Shown: piece by piece, positions 19,770 through 30,878 of the stretch | Numbering within the stretch: the stretch's first letter is position 1 | Layout: the number at the start of each line of letters is the position of its first letter | DNA from: Ancylomarina euxina | GTDB taxonomy: Bacteria > Bacteroidota > Bacteroidia > Bacteroidales > Marinifilaceae | Direction of reading: 5' to 3' | DNA: 64,000 nucleotides | NCBI RefSeq assembly: GCF_003863355.1 | Contig: NZ_QQWG01000002.1 | Span: 124,001-188,000, forward strand | Translations under genes and position numbers: made by a program | The notes under the pieces: generated by a model | The model's input: only the letters and a program-made list of their open reading frames with translations | Told to the model about the DNA's origin: nothing | Databases searched by the model: none

Positions 19770-20573
19770 TTGAAAATAATGCAAGCCATTGTATTTGATA
19801 TTAAGCGTTATGCGGTGCACGACGGCCCTGGTATTCGCACATCCGTATTTTTTAAGGGCTGTCCATTGCGCTGTGTTTGGTGCCATAATCCTGAATCCTA
19901 TAAGGCAGGAATTGAGTCCATATGTCGAAATAACCGTCTGGGTGATGTGGAAGTTGCCGGTCAAGCAGAAATTGGTAAAGCCTATACGATAAACCAACTG
20001 ATTTCAGAAATTGAAAATGATCAGCTTTTTTTTGATGAATCTGGTGGCGGCGTAACCTTTAGCGGAGGTGAACCTCTGATGCAAATTGATTTTCTTGAAG
20101 CGATACTAAAAGCTTGCAAGCAAAGAGAGATTCATACGGCTTTGGATACCACGGCTTACGCACCGAAGGATAAGATTGATCGCATTGTTAATTATGTGGA
20201 CTTGTTTCTTTTTGACCTGAAGCACATGCTTGATGCCGATCACCTGAAAAGTACAGGCGTCTCTAATAAATTGATACTTGATAATCTGAGGTACTTATCG
20301 GAAAAAGGCAAACAAATAATCATTCGTTTTCCAATGATTCCAGGCTTCAACGATTCTAAGGAAAACATCAATTTAATGCTGGATTTTCTGAATGAATTAC
20401 CCAGGAAACCTGAATTTCATATTCTACCTTATCATCGAACCGGACAGGATAAATTCCGACGCTTTGGTATTGAGAGTACGATGCCTGATATTCCATCTTT
20501 ATTAGAAGAGGATACAGAATGGGTTCAGTCTATTTTCAAAGAATCGGGATATAAAGTAAGTGTAGGCGGCTAA
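19770..20573 (+). CDS. glycyl-radical enzyme activating protein (radical SAM)
   Basis: VHDGPGIRTSVFFKGCPLRCVWCHNPESY (CxxxCxxC) and GVTFSGGEPLMQ; sits directly 5' of a glycyl radical enzyme. Confidence 0.92.
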   Translation: MKIMQAIVFDIKRYAVHDGPGIRTSVFFKGCPLRCVWCHNPESYKAGIESICRNNRLGDVEVAGQAEIGKAYTINQLISEIENDQLFFDESGGGVTFSGGEPLMQIDFLEAILKACKQREIHTALDTTAYAPKDKIDRIVNYVDLFLFDLKHMLDADHLKSTGVSNKLILDNLRYLSEKGKQIIIRFPMIPGFNDSKENINLMLDFLNELPRKPEFHILPYHRTGQDKFRRFGIESTMPDIPSLLEEDTEWVQSIFKESGYKVSVGG

Positions 20574-20616
20574 ACAATTGATAATTATTAATTACCAATT
20601 ATTAATTCAAAAAATC

Positions 20617-22980
20617 ATGAACACCAGAATACAAAAATTAAGAGAACAAAGTTTAAATGCTATCAACTGCATATCGCCAGAGCGTGCTTTGTTAATGACA
20701 GAATTTTATAAATCAGATGAGGCACAAATGGTTTCTACACCTGTGAAACGTGCCCTTTCTTTCCAACATTTTTTTGCCAACAAGAAGATCTGTATCAATC
20801 CAAATGAATTGATCGTTGGTGAGCGTGGACCAGCCCCAAAGGCCTGTCCTACATATCCAGAGATTTGTATTCACTCTTTGGATGATCTTAAGATTTTGAA
20901 CGAAAGAGAGAAGGTTTCATTCAAGGTTGATGAGGAAACATTTAAGATTTACGAGGAAAGCATCATTCCTTTCTGGACAGGGAAAACCAATCGTGATAAA
21001 CTGATTGGCAATATGACTCCTGAGTGGTTGAATGCTTACGAGGCAGGTATTTTTACCGAGTTTCAAGAGCAGCGTGCTCCCGGTCATACTGTTTTGGGTA
21101 AGAAAATGTTCCAAAGAGGTTTCCTTGATGTGAAAAAGGATATCGCTTCAGCCATTGAAGCTTTGGATTTTTTTAACGATAATGAAGCCTACGATAAGCA
21201 GGAAGAGTTGAAGGCCATGGACATTGTTTGCGATGGTATTATTCATTTTGCAGAGCGTCATGCGGAAGAATTGGAGAGCCTATCAAAGACAGAAACGAAT
21301 ACTGAAAGAAAAGCTGAATTAGAGCAGATGGCTAAGGTGTGTCGTCGCGTACCAGCACATGCACCGGAAACCTTTCACGAAGCCTTGCAGCACTATTGGT
21401 TTATACATTTAGGCGTAATCTCAGAGTTAAACCCTTGGGATTCTTTCAATCCAGGTCGATTAGATCAGCACCTTTTGCCTTTTTATGAGAAGGAAGTGAA
21501 AACGGGTGAGCTAGCTGAAGATGCTATGTATGAATTGCTACAAGCTTTCTGGATCAAATTCAATAATCATCCGGCCCCACCTAAAATGGGTGTGACGGCT
21601 AAAGAAAGTAATACATATACTGACTTCTGCTTAATTAATGTGGGAGGTTTAAAGGAAGATGGTTCGGATGCGGTGAATGAGATGTCTTATATCATTCTAA
21701 ATGTGATAGAGGAAATGCGTTTGTTACAGCCTAGTTCAATGGTGCAGTTGAGCAAGAAAAATCCAGATCGTTTTATCAAACGAGCACTTAGAATTGTGAA
21801 AACTGGATTCGGACAACCTTCTATTTTTAATACCGATGCGGTTATTCAGGAAATGCTGCGACAAGGAAAAAGCATCGAAGATGCGCGTAATGGTGGCTGC
21901 TCGGGTTGTGTTGAAACGGGTGCTTTTGGAACAGAGAATTACAGTCTGAGTGGTTACTTCAATTTGGCAAAAATACTTGAAATAACCATGAACAATGGTG
22001 TTGATCCCCGTAAGGGTAAACTGATTGGTTTACAAACGGGCGAATTGTCAAGCTTCAATTCTTACGAAGACTTATTTGCTGCCTGGCAGAAGCAGGTGAA
22101 ACACTTTGCCGATATCAAACTTAGAGGCAATAACGTCATCGAGCGTTTATATGCGACTTATCTACCTGTGCCATTCCTTTCGGTTTTGGTTGACGATTGC
22201 ATCAGTAAAGGGAAAGATTATAATGCAGGTGGTGCTCGTTATAATACCTCATACGTTCAAGGTGTTGGATTGGGGAGTTTGAGCGATATGCTGGCTTCTA
22301 TTAAGCTGAATGTTTTCGAAAATAAAATGCTGAGCCTGACGGATTTGAAAAAAGCGATGGACGCCAATTTCGAAGGCTACGATCAGCTGCGAAGCGATTT
22401 AATTTATAAGACACCTAAATATGGTAATGACGATGATTACGCTGATGAGTTAGCTGTCGATATTTTCGAAACCTTCTATGAAGCCATTAATGGTAGGCCA
22501 ACCGCAAAAGGTGGGGTATTTCGCATTAATATGCTTCCGACCACTTGCCACGTTTATTTTGGGAATATTATGGGGGCAACGCCAGATGGTCGTTTGGCTG
22601 AAATGCCATTGTCCGAAGGGATTTCACCTTATCAAGGCGCTGACACAAAAGGACCATCAGCAGTTGTAAAGTCAGCGGCAAAGATTGATCATCTTCGAAC
22701 AGGAGGAACTCTTTTGAATCAGAAGTTCAGCCCACAGTTTATGGATGATGAAGCGGGTATTACACAAGTGATGAATCTGGTTCGTTCTTATTTCCGTATG
22801 GATGGGCATCACATTCAATTCAATGTGGTTAGTGCTGATACCCTTCGCGATGCACAAAAAAATCCGGAATCGTATAAAGATCTGATTGTGCGTGTGGCAG
22901 GTTATAGCGATTATTTCAACGACTTGGGCGAGGATCTGCAGAACGAGATTATCCGAAGAAATGAGCATACTGAATTTTAA
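20617..22980 (+). CDS. hypD: glycyl radical enzyme, trans-4-hydroxy-L-proline dehydratase (HypD) type
   Basis: ELIVGERGPAPKACPTYPEICIHS, GGCSGCVETGAFG active-site Cys loop, C-terminal RVAGYSDYFNDLGEDLQNEIIRR glycyl loop; strong remembered resemblance to HypD over the whole length. Confidence 0.78.
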   Translation: MNTRIQKLREQSLNAINCISPERALLMTEFYKSDEAQMVSTPVKRALSFQHFFANKKICINPNELIVGERGPAPKACPTYPEICIHSLDDLKILNEREKVSFKVDEETFKIYEESIIPFWTGKTNRDKLIGNMTPEWLNAYEAGIFTEFQEQRAPGHTVLGKKMFQRGFLDVKKDIASAIEALDFFNDNEAYDKQEELKAMDIVCDGIIHFAERHAEELESLSKTETNTERKAELEQMAKVCRRVPAHAPETFHEALQHYWFIHLGVISELNPWDSFNPGRLDQHLLPFYEKEVKTGELAEDAMYELLQAFWIKFNNHPAPPKMGVTAKESNTYTDFCLINVGGLKEDGSDAVNEMSYIILNVIEEMRLLQPSSMVQLSKKNPDRFIKRALRIVKTGFGQPSIFNTDAVIQEMLRQGKSIEDARNGGCSGCVETGAFGTENYSLSGYFNLAKILEITMNNGVDPRKGKLIGLQTGELSSFNSYEDLFAAWQKQVKHFADIKLRGNNVIERLYATYLPVPFLSVLVDDCISKGKDYNAGGARYNTSYVQGVGLGSLSDMLASIKLNVFENKMLSLTDLKKAMDANFEGYDQLRSDLIYKTPKYGNDDDYADELAVDIFETFYEAINGRPTAKGGVFRINMLPTTCHVYFGNIMGATPDGRLAEMPLSEGISPYQGADTKGPSAVVKSAAKIDHLRTGGTLLNQKFSPQFMDDEAGITQVMNLVRSYFRMDGHHIQFNVVSADTLRDAQKNPESYKDLIVRVAGYSDYFNDLGEDLQNEIIRRNEHTEF

Positions 22981-23136
22981 TTGCATTTAGTTATCTGTTT
23001 GTCAGTTTTCGGTTATCAGCTATTGACAACCGAGAACCGATAACTTTAACCTTTCTATTCCAGCTTTGCTGGTCCCGAGAATCGGGATTAATCTTATTAC
23101 TTTACACTTTATTTACTTTATCCTTTAACCTTATAT

Positions 23137-25323
23137 ATGAAACGTTTATTATTAATTCCCCTTCTTTTGATAGCTTGTCTGGTAGGGGCACAAAATGGCA
23201 ATAAGGCCTTTACTCTCGAAAATGTGAGTATTGATGGCACTTTTAATGCAAAATCTGTTTACGGCTTACGTTCTATGAATGACGGTTTGCATTATACTAT
23301 TCTAAAGGAAGGACAACGCGTAGAAAAATATGCTTATGCAACCGGCCAATTGATTGAGGTTCTATTCGATTTGTCTAAGATGGAGAATAAAGATATCAAG
23401 CGAATTGATAGCTACCAGTTTTCATCTGACGAGAAGAAGATCTTGTTGGCAAGTAATCGAATTGACATTTACAGACATTCCTATTCGGCTGAATTTTTTG
23501 TGTTCGATAGAACGAATAAAAAGTTGGATGTTCTTTCTACAGGACGTCAGCAATTGGCGGATTTTTCCCCTGCAGGTGATCAGGTTTGTTTCTTCCGTGA
23601 GAACAATTTGTTTATTAAAGATCTGAAGACCAATAAGGAGAAACAATTCACCTTCGATGGTAAATATAATCACATTATTAATGGTGCACCAGATTGGGTT
23701 TACGAAGAAGAATTCTCTTTCTGGAAAGGATTCCAATGGTCGCCCGATGGCAAGCGCGTTGCTTTTATGCGTTTCGACGAATCTCGTGTGAAGCAGTTTA
23801 ATATGACGGTTTTTAAAGGAACTTATCCTGAAAAAAAGGCGAATGCTTTATACCCTGAAAATTACACATTCAAATACCCAAAAGCAGGTGAAGATAACTC
23901 TGTGGTGAGTATTCATGTTTATGATTTGGCTTCTGAGAAAACTCGGACCATGAATGTGGGAGATGAAACCGATCAGTATATTCCAAGAATCAAGTGGACA
24001 CGCAATCCTGAAGTTTTGAGCATAGTTCGTATGAGTCGTCATCAAAATCATTATGAGCTTTTATTTGCTGATGTTAATACAGGTGACACGAAGCTGATTT
24101 ATGAAGAGAAGAATAAGGCCTGGATTGATGTGAATGATGATTTGACTTTCACAGAAGATGGTAAGTCTATTATTCTAACGAGTGAGAAATCAGGTTTCAA
24201 TCACATTTACCTTTATGATATAGATGGAAAGTTTAAGCGTCAAATTACCAAAGGTGATTGGGAAGTGACTCAATTCTTAGGTTACGACGAAGCTCACAAG
24301 CTATTCTATTATCAGGCAGCAGCCGTATCACCACTTCAGCGTGAGATTTACGCAGTAGATATCAAAGGAAAGCGTACTAAAAAAATGAGTACAGATATGG
24401 GAACGAACTCTGCTGTTTTCTCTTGGGGATTCAAGTACTATATTAACTATTTCTCCAATGTAAAGACACCAACCTTAGTGACTTTGCACAATGCAAAAGG
24501 GAAACAAATTCGTGTCCTTGAGGATAATGCCTCTCTTAAAAAGAGAATGGCCGATTATCAATTACCAGAGCGTGAGTTCTTCTCTTTCAAAACGTCAGAA
24601 GATGTGGAGCTGAATGCTTTTATGATTAAGCCTACGAACTTTGATGCTTCGAAGAACTACCCAGCAGTATTGACTTTTTATGGAGGTCCGGGATCTCAGC
24701 TCGTTCTTGATCGCTACCGTTTCGAATGGTTCGAATATTTAGCTCAGGAGGGGTTTGTTGTGGTTTGTGTTGACAATCGCGGAACAGGGGCACGAGGCGA
24801 AGCATTCAAAAAATGCACCTATATGCAGGTTCAAAATCTGGAAGCTATCGATTTGATCGAAACAGGTAAATATATGGCTGGATTAGATTATGTAGATGGA
24901 TCGAAGATTGGGGTTTATGGTTGGAGTTTTGGAGGTCAAATGTCTTCGCTTTGTATGTTTCGTGGCGCTGATGTTTTCTCGGCTGGAATTGCTGTGGCTC
25001 CTGTAACCACCTATCGTTATTACGATAGTATCTATTCGGAACGCTACCTGCGCACACCACAGGAAAACCCTGAAGGTTACGATAAATATGCGCCTATCGC
25101 TTTTGCTGATCAGTTAAAAGGCAAGTTCCTTTTGATACACGGTACTTCAGATGATAACGTGCACATGCAGAACAGTCTGGAGCTTTCTGAAGAGCTGGTT
25201 CAGAACAATAAGAAATTTCAAATGCACATGTATACCAATCGTAATCATGGCATTTATGGAGGTAAAACTCGCTTGCATCTTTATGGGATGATGACTGATT
25301 TTTTTAACGAGAATTTGAAATAA
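23137..25323 (+). CDS. dipeptidyl peptidase IV family S9 serine peptidase
   Basis: Signal peptide; propeller; GVYGWSFGGQMSS (GxSxGG), HGTSDDNVH and NHGIYGG catalytic context. Confidence 0.92.
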   Translation: MKRLLLIPLLLIACLVGAQNGNKAFTLENVSIDGTFNAKSVYGLRSMNDGLHYTILKEGQRVEKYAYATGQLIEVLFDLSKMENKDIKRIDSYQFSSDEKKILLASNRIDIYRHSYSAEFFVFDRTNKKLDVLSTGRQQLADFSPAGDQVCFFRENNLFIKDLKTNKEKQFTFDGKYNHIINGAPDWVYEEEFSFWKGFQWSPDGKRVAFMRFDESRVKQFNMTVFKGTYPEKKANALYPENYTFKYPKAGEDNSVVSIHVYDLASEKTRTMNVGDETDQYIPRIKWTRNPEVLSIVRMSRHQNHYELLFADVNTGDTKLIYEEKNKAWIDVNDDLTFTEDGKSIILTSEKSGFNHIYLYDIDGKFKRQITKGDWEVTQFLGYDEAHKLFYYQAAAVSPLQREIYAVDIKGKRTKKMSTDMGTNSAVFSWGFKYYINYFSNVKTPTLVTLHNAKGKQIRVLEDNASLKKRMADYQLPEREFFSFKTSEDVELNAFMIKPTNFDASKNYPAVLTFYGGPGSQLVLDRYRFEWFEYLAQEGFVVVCVDNRGTGARGEAFKKCTYMQVQNLEAIDLIETGKYMAGLDYVDGSKIGVYGWSFGGQMSSLCMFRGADVFSAGIAVAPVTTYRYYDSIYSERYLRTPQENPEGYDKYAPIAFADQLKGKFLLIHGTSDDNVHMQNSLELSEELVQNNKKFQMHMYTNRNHGIYGGKTRLHLYGMMTDFFNENLK

Positions 25324-25432
25324 TAATTTTAATAAACCAGTCTTTGCGAAGCCGAGTAACGAGGCTGTGGCACTCTCATGAAAAAGGAACTATTAGTATT
25401 TGGCTTATCGGTCAAAACAAGCAGATATATAT

Positions 25433-25466
25433 AGCCGAGGGATATGAATCCTTCGGCTTTTTTTTT
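25433..25466 (+). terminator. intrinsic terminator
   Basis: AGCCGAGGGAT-atga-ATCCTTCGGCT + T9. Confidence 0.8.
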
Positions 25467-25529
25467 ATTTCAATCGAATAGTCATTAACTTAGGTAGTAA
25501 TTAGTTTAACTGTTACTATTCAGTTTGAT

Positions 25530-28331
25530 ATGGATGATTCCTGCCACTTTAAAGCTAAATGGTTCGTTTGGGTTCTTGTCTTTCTACTGGGTTTCCTCAG
25601 TAGCCCTATTCTTATTGCCCAGGATGACGAAACCTGTATGATGTGTCATGATGATCCTTATATTGTAAGAGAAGGGAAAAACAAAAAACAATCGGTATGG
25701 GTGGATCACCCTCTTTTACTTAGGTCTATCCACCAAAAAGTAACTTGTATAGCTTGTCATCCTGAATCTGCCGTTGGGAGCGACTGGCCTCACCCAGCTG
25801 AGATGTCACCAGTAAACTGTGGGACTTGTCACGAAGAGGCTCAGACTAAATTTGAAATGGGTATTCATGGTCAGGCATTAAAAAAAAGAGCGAGGTACGC
25901 TCCTGATTGTAAGGAATGTCATGGTTGGCACGATATTTTATCCCATACCAATCCTGCTTGCCGAACTTATAAAATGAATATTCCCATACTTTGTGGAAAG
26001 TGCCATCGGGAAGGGGCTCCTGTCGCTCGAACCTACAAAATTACAGAACACAATATATTACAGAATTATAGTCAAAGTATACATGGGAAGGGTTTGTATA
26101 AGAGTGGTTTAATTGTTACGGCTACTTGTAATAATTGTCATGGGAACCATTTGATATTACCTCATAATAATCGTCTTTCCAGTATTTCTCTTAAGAATAT
26201 TGCTGCTACCTGTATGAAATGTCATGCAAGAATTGAACAGGTACATACCAAAGTCATAAACGAACAACAGTGGGAGAAAAAGCCAGGATCGATACCTGCA
26301 TGTACTGATTGTCACCCACCTCATATCGTAAATATCCAGAATATTCTTGAAAGCATATCCGACCGATCTTGTCTTGCATGCCACGAAAAGAAAGAGATCC
26401 ATAAAATTGTTGGACTGGATACTATTTCTCTTCAGGTTGATGTCAAGTATCTGACAACTTCAGCTCATAATAATATCACTTGTGTAAAATGTCACTCCGA
26501 TGTTTCTGCAAGAAAAAAACGCCCCTGCGAAACGGCTGGTAAAGTTGATTGTTCTTCTTGTCATGCTGAAATATCTGAGATCTATGCGATAAGTGGGCAT
26601 GGCGTGGCCCATCTTGAGGGAAAAGAATCTGCTCCCTATTGCACCGATTGTCATGGGAAGCATCTGGTTAAGTCAAAAAAAGATGAGACATCACCCGTGT
26701 ATCGTCTTTCTATTCCTGCTCTTTGTGGTGGATGTCATCGTGAAGATGGCAGGGCAATTCAGCAAAGCACGCTTAAGGAAGTGGATGCCTATCACGATTA
26801 TTCTTCAAGTGTTCATGGGAAGGGGATGATTAAAAAGGGCCTTTTATCAAGTGCCGTTTGTACGGATTGTCATACCACCCATTTCATGCTAAAAGATAGT
26901 GATGAAAGATCTTCTGTTTATCCAGAAAATATACCCGCGACTTGTGGAACTTGTCATAGAGGGATTTACAATACATACATAAAAAGTGATCATGGCATTA
27001 CGAATAATAAGGATAAGGAAATATATCCCACTTGCACCGTTTGCCATTCGGCTCATTTGATATCCGAAATCGACAAGGATGAATTTATGAATGAAATCAC
27101 CCATCAATGTGGTCTCTGTCATAAGCAATTATCTGATAGTTATTTGGAAACCTACCATGGTAAGGCCTATCAGCTTGGCTATTTACAAGCAGCCAGGTGT
27201 TCCGATTGCCATGGTGCGCATTCCGATATGAATATTAAGCATCCGAACTCAGCTGTGGGATACGACAATATTGTGGCTACCTGCCAGAAATGTCACGAGG
27301 GTGCCAACATGCAATTCACGGGATTTTTAACTCACGCGACTCATAATAATCGGGATAAGTATCCCGTTTTGTATTACACCTTTTGGGGCATGTCTTCTTT
27401 ACTGATCGCGGTTTTCGGATTCTTTGGTTTGCACACACTTCTGTGGTTACCTCAATCTTTGCGGGAAAGAAGAAAAAAGAAGCTTCATAAACCTAAGGGC
27501 AAGGCGATTTATATTCGTCGATTTACCGATAGCCAACGTTATACCCATATCTTCGTTATTCTAAGTTTTGTGATCCTAGCTTTAACGGGCATGCTACTTA
27601 AATTTGCCAATATGCAATGGGCCAGATATTTGGTTGATTTCTTAGGAGGTGTAAAAGTGGCTGGTATTTTGCACCGTTTAGGAGCTGTTGTGACATTCGG
27701 CTACTTTATTTATCACCTTTTTTCACTTATAAGAGGGAAAAGAAAGATGGGACTTCGCTGGTCTGAATTCATTTTTGGTAGCCATTCCATCATGTTCAAT
27801 CGTCAGGATCTTAAAGATTTTTGGGCAAGTGTAAAATGGTTTGTAGGCAGAGGTGAACGGCCTAACTATGGACGATGGACCTATTGGGAAAAATTCGACT
27901 ATCTAGCTGTATTTTGGGGTGTTGCTATTATTGGTTTCACGGGTTTAGTATTGTGGTTCCCCGAAATGTTTACCAAGTTCTTACCCGGATGGCTGATTAA
28001 TGTTGCTCAAATCATACATAGCGACGAAGCCTTGTTGGCTGTCGGCTTTATCTTTACCATTCACTTTTTTAACACCCACTTCCGTCCCGAATCATTCCCT
28101 ATGGATACGGTGATCTTTACCGGGCACGTTTTGCTTGAGGAATATAAGAAAGAGCGCCCCAGAGATTATCAGGAATTGAAAAATTCAGGCAAGTTGGATG
28201 AATGTATCGTCGAAATGGAAATCACAAAAGAAAGAAGTCGATCTGTCAAACTCTTTGGTTTCTTATTTCTGTTTATCGGATTCCTATTAATTGCTCTGAT
28301 TATCTATTCATTATTGTTTGGAGTGAAATAA
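25530..28331 (+). CDS. multiheme c-type cytochrome (19 CxxCH) fused to C-terminal b-type cytochrome membrane domain
   Basis: Nineteen CxxCH motifs counted in the translation (CMMCH ... CQKCH), then multiple TM helices with paired His (ILHRLGAVVTFGYFIYHLFS, AQIIHSDEALLAVGFIFTIHFFNTHF). Confidence 0.88.
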   Translation: MDDSCHFKAKWFVWVLVFLLGFLSSPILIAQDDETCMMCHDDPYIVREGKNKKQSVWVDHPLLLRSIHQKVTCIACHPESAVGSDWPHPAEMSPVNCGTCHEEAQTKFEMGIHGQALKKRARYAPDCKECHGWHDILSHTNPACRTYKMNIPILCGKCHREGAPVARTYKITEHNILQNYSQSIHGKGLYKSGLIVTATCNNCHGNHLILPHNNRLSSISLKNIAATCMKCHARIEQVHTKVINEQQWEKKPGSIPACTDCHPPHIVNIQNILESISDRSCLACHEKKEIHKIVGLDTISLQVDVKYLTTSAHNNITCVKCHSDVSARKKRPCETAGKVDCSSCHAEISEIYAISGHGVAHLEGKESAPYCTDCHGKHLVKSKKDETSPVYRLSIPALCGGCHREDGRAIQQSTLKEVDAYHDYSSSVHGKGMIKKGLLSSAVCTDCHTTHFMLKDSDERSSVYPENIPATCGTCHRGIYNTYIKSDHGITNNKDKEIYPTCTVCHSAHLISEIDKDEFMNEITHQCGLCHKQLSDSYLETYHGKAYQLGYLQAARCSDCHGAHSDMNIKHPNSAVGYDNIVATCQKCHEGANMQFTGFLTHATHNNRDKYPVLYYTFWGMSSLLIAVFGFFGLHTLLWLPQSLRERRKKKLHKPKGKAIYIRRFTDSQRYTHIFVILSFVILALTGMLLKFANMQWARYLVDFLGGVKVAGILHRLGAVVTFGYFIYHLFSLIRGKRKMGLRWSEFIFGSHSIMFNRQDLKDFWASVKWFVGRGERPNYGRWTYWEKFDYLAVFWGVAIIGFTGLVLWFPEMFTKFLPGWLINVAQIIHSDEALLAVGFIFTIHFFNTHFRPESFPMDTVIFTGHVLLEEYKKERPRDYQELKNSGKLDECIVEMEITKERSRSVKLFGFLFLFIGFLLIALIIYSLLFGVK

Positions 28332-28367
28332 ATAAGCAGAAGGCTAAAATAGTGCTGATATCATTTG

Positions 28368-28395
28368 CCGGGGGATTTATCCTCCGGTTTTTTTT
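28368..28395 (+). terminator. intrinsic terminator of cytochrome gene
   Basis: CCGGGGGA-ttta-TCCTCCGG + T8. Confidence 0.8.
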
Positions 28396-28493
28396 GTTTG
28401 AATATCAAATGAAAGGAGCTTGCAATTGGGAATGGATTAGCAAAAAACTTAAAAAAATCGTATTTTATAGAGAATGCAAAAAAACAAGAACAA

Positions 28494-30688
28494 TGAGTTC
28501 GAAAGTACATCAGCTGGATCATATCGCTATAACAGTAAAATCGCACATGCTTTTAAAGCAACTTTTAAAAGTAAGTCCGGTTTTAGAAGAGATTATGCGA
28601 AATGCCAAAAATTCAACTGAAGCTTTGGTTGGTGTTAGGAATTGGGTGCTCGAAGAGTTGAAAAAACACGATGAAGCCTACCAGTTTTACAAGGGGATAG
28701 TCAAAGGACGGGAAGCTTATGAGAAACTAACTTGGCGAGATTTTGCATCTATTAGAATACTCGATTATATTGACAATGCGGGGCGTGAATTTGATGATCC
28801 AAATATTGGAGGTGAAAAAGCGGTCAGTAATCCTATCAAATTAATTTGGCTTGCCGTCAATTTTGGAACCGGTGGAGCTAAACCTTATTTCTTCAACGAC
28901 ATGCTTTATTTATTTCGTCAGTTTTGTGGCGATTACAAGCGTGAAATGCCAAGTCGTAAAAAGCTTGAAGAGTGGATGAATCGTTGGAGTACAGGACTTG
29001 ATCCCCGAATTATAAAACTCAGGGAAGAAAATCGTGAACGTATTATCAAAGTATTCATTAAAAAAATTGATTCGGGTGAGATAAAAACGAAGAGCTATGT
29101 GTTTCCTCTCAATTTGAGCGAAGAGCAAAAATACCTTATGATGCTTAAATGGTGGGATGATTATAGGTTTCATTTAAGTTTTGCAGTTCGTACCCCCGAT
29201 TTGTTAAACGAGCTATTGGATGATTCTCTTGATCCCGATTCAATGAAGATTCTTTATGAGGCTGAAAAGAAGGGAATCCCTTTTTTTATCAACCCCTATT
29301 ATTTATCCTTGCTTCATGTACGGGTTCCCTATTTTGCTATTGGTGCTGATTTGGCAATTAGGTATTATGTGGTGTATAGCCAGCAATTAATTGATGAATA
29401 TGGTCATATTGTGGCCTGGGAAAAGGAAGATTTGGTTGAGCCCGGAAAACCCAATGCGGCGGGTTGGATTTTGCCGTCGATTCATAATATTCATCGTCGT
29501 TATCCTGAGGTGGCTATTTTAATCCCCGATACCATGGGGCGAGCTTGTGCGGGGCTTTGTGCTTCCTGCCAGCGTATGTTCGATTTTCAACGAGGTAATT
29601 TGAATTTTAATCTAGATAAATTAAAACCCCAAGAAAGTTGGCCTGGGAAATTAAACCGTTTGCTTGAATATTTTGAATTCGATTCTCAATTGCGCGATAT
29701 TTTAATTACCGGAGGAGATGCTTTTATGTGTTCGAATCGCTCCTTGGAACAAATTTTGGATGCCGTTTATGAGATGGCTGCACGAAAAAAGAAAGCGAAT
29801 GAAAAACGCAAGGAGGGGGAGAAATATGCTGAGATTTTAAGGGTACGTTTAGGGACAAGAATACCGGTTTATTTACCACAAAGAGTTAGCTCGGAATTTG
29901 TGCAGGTTCTGAAAGACTTTAAACACAAAGCATCGCAACTAGGGGTAAAAAAGTTTATTGTTCAAACGCATTTTGAATCCTCCATGGAGCTTACGCCCGA
30001 AGCCCGAGAAGCAGTGCGCTTACTCAATATGGCGGGCTGGACCGTAACCAATCAATTGGTATTAACATCGGCAGCATCGCGCCGGGGGCATTCATCAAAA
30101 CTTCGTCAAGTCCTGAATGAAATTGGGGTTTTGAATTACTATACCTTTAGTGTAAAGGGGTATATGGAAAACAGCTTCAATTTTGCTACCAATGAGCGAT
30201 CGGTTCAGGAGTTAACAGAGGAGAAAAGAATTGGACAGATTCCGCCAAAGTATGAGGATGAAATAAGTGATTTTCCAACTCATGCTGAGGTACTGGTTGA
30301 TAATATTCATGATTTAATGCGAAAAGCAGCTTTGCCATTTCTTGCAACGGATCGAAATGTTTTGAACTTACCTGGGGTTGGAAAGAGTATGACATTCAGG
30401 ACGATTGGTATTACACGTTACGGACGAAGAATACTGGAGTTTGAGTTGGACAAAACCCGTGCCCATAGCCCGGCTGTGCACGAGATGGATAAGGTTATTA
30501 TTATTGAATCGAAGTCGATAGGTGAGTATCTAAACCAATTAGATGAAATAGGTGAAGACATTGTCAATTATGAAAGCATTTGGGGCTATTCCATAGGTGA
30601 AACCGAACCCCGAATGAGTTTGTTTGAATACCCCGAATACGATTATAAACTGACCGATGAGGTGACCAATTTGGGAGAGATTGAATAG
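28494..30688 (+). CDS. KamA-family (lysine 2,3-aminomutase-like) radical SAM protein
   Basis: RACAGLCASCQRMF (CxxxCxxC), DILITGGDAF; start set to ATG 28494 because the tracked ORF start (28202) overlaps the cytochrome gene and its terminator. Confidence 0.82.
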
Positions 30689-30690
30689 CT

Positions 30691-30715
30691 AGCCCCATGA
30701 TTTATCATGGGGGCT
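30691..30715 (+). terminator. hairpin after kamA-like gene
   Basis: AGCCCCATGA-tttA-TCATGGGGGCT; weak T tract. Confidence 0.4.
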
Positions 30716-30794
30716 TAAAAGATGAATATCAATATAATTTACTGGAGGATTTACCCTTCGGTTTTTTTTGATGTTTGAAACTTCTTTAAGAAAT

Positions 30795-30878
30795 AGTAAA
30801 GCTATTATTTCTTTCAGCAGCCCTAATATTTGTTCCAGCAGAGCCGCTATTATTTACAGTAGTGCTAATTGATCTTTT
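30795..30878 (+). repeat. four degenerate 21-nt tandem units
   Basis: AGTAAAGCTATTATTTCTTTC / AGCAGCCCTAATATTTGTTCC / AGCAGAGCCGCTATTATTTAC / AGTAGTGCTAATTGATCTTTT. Confidence 0.5.

Noticed and set aside
28202-28493. N-terminal extension of the KamA-like ORF as given in the ORF track.
   Set aside because: Overlaps the cytochrome gene out of frame and contains its terminator (28368-28395); conserved-looking protein begins at 28494.
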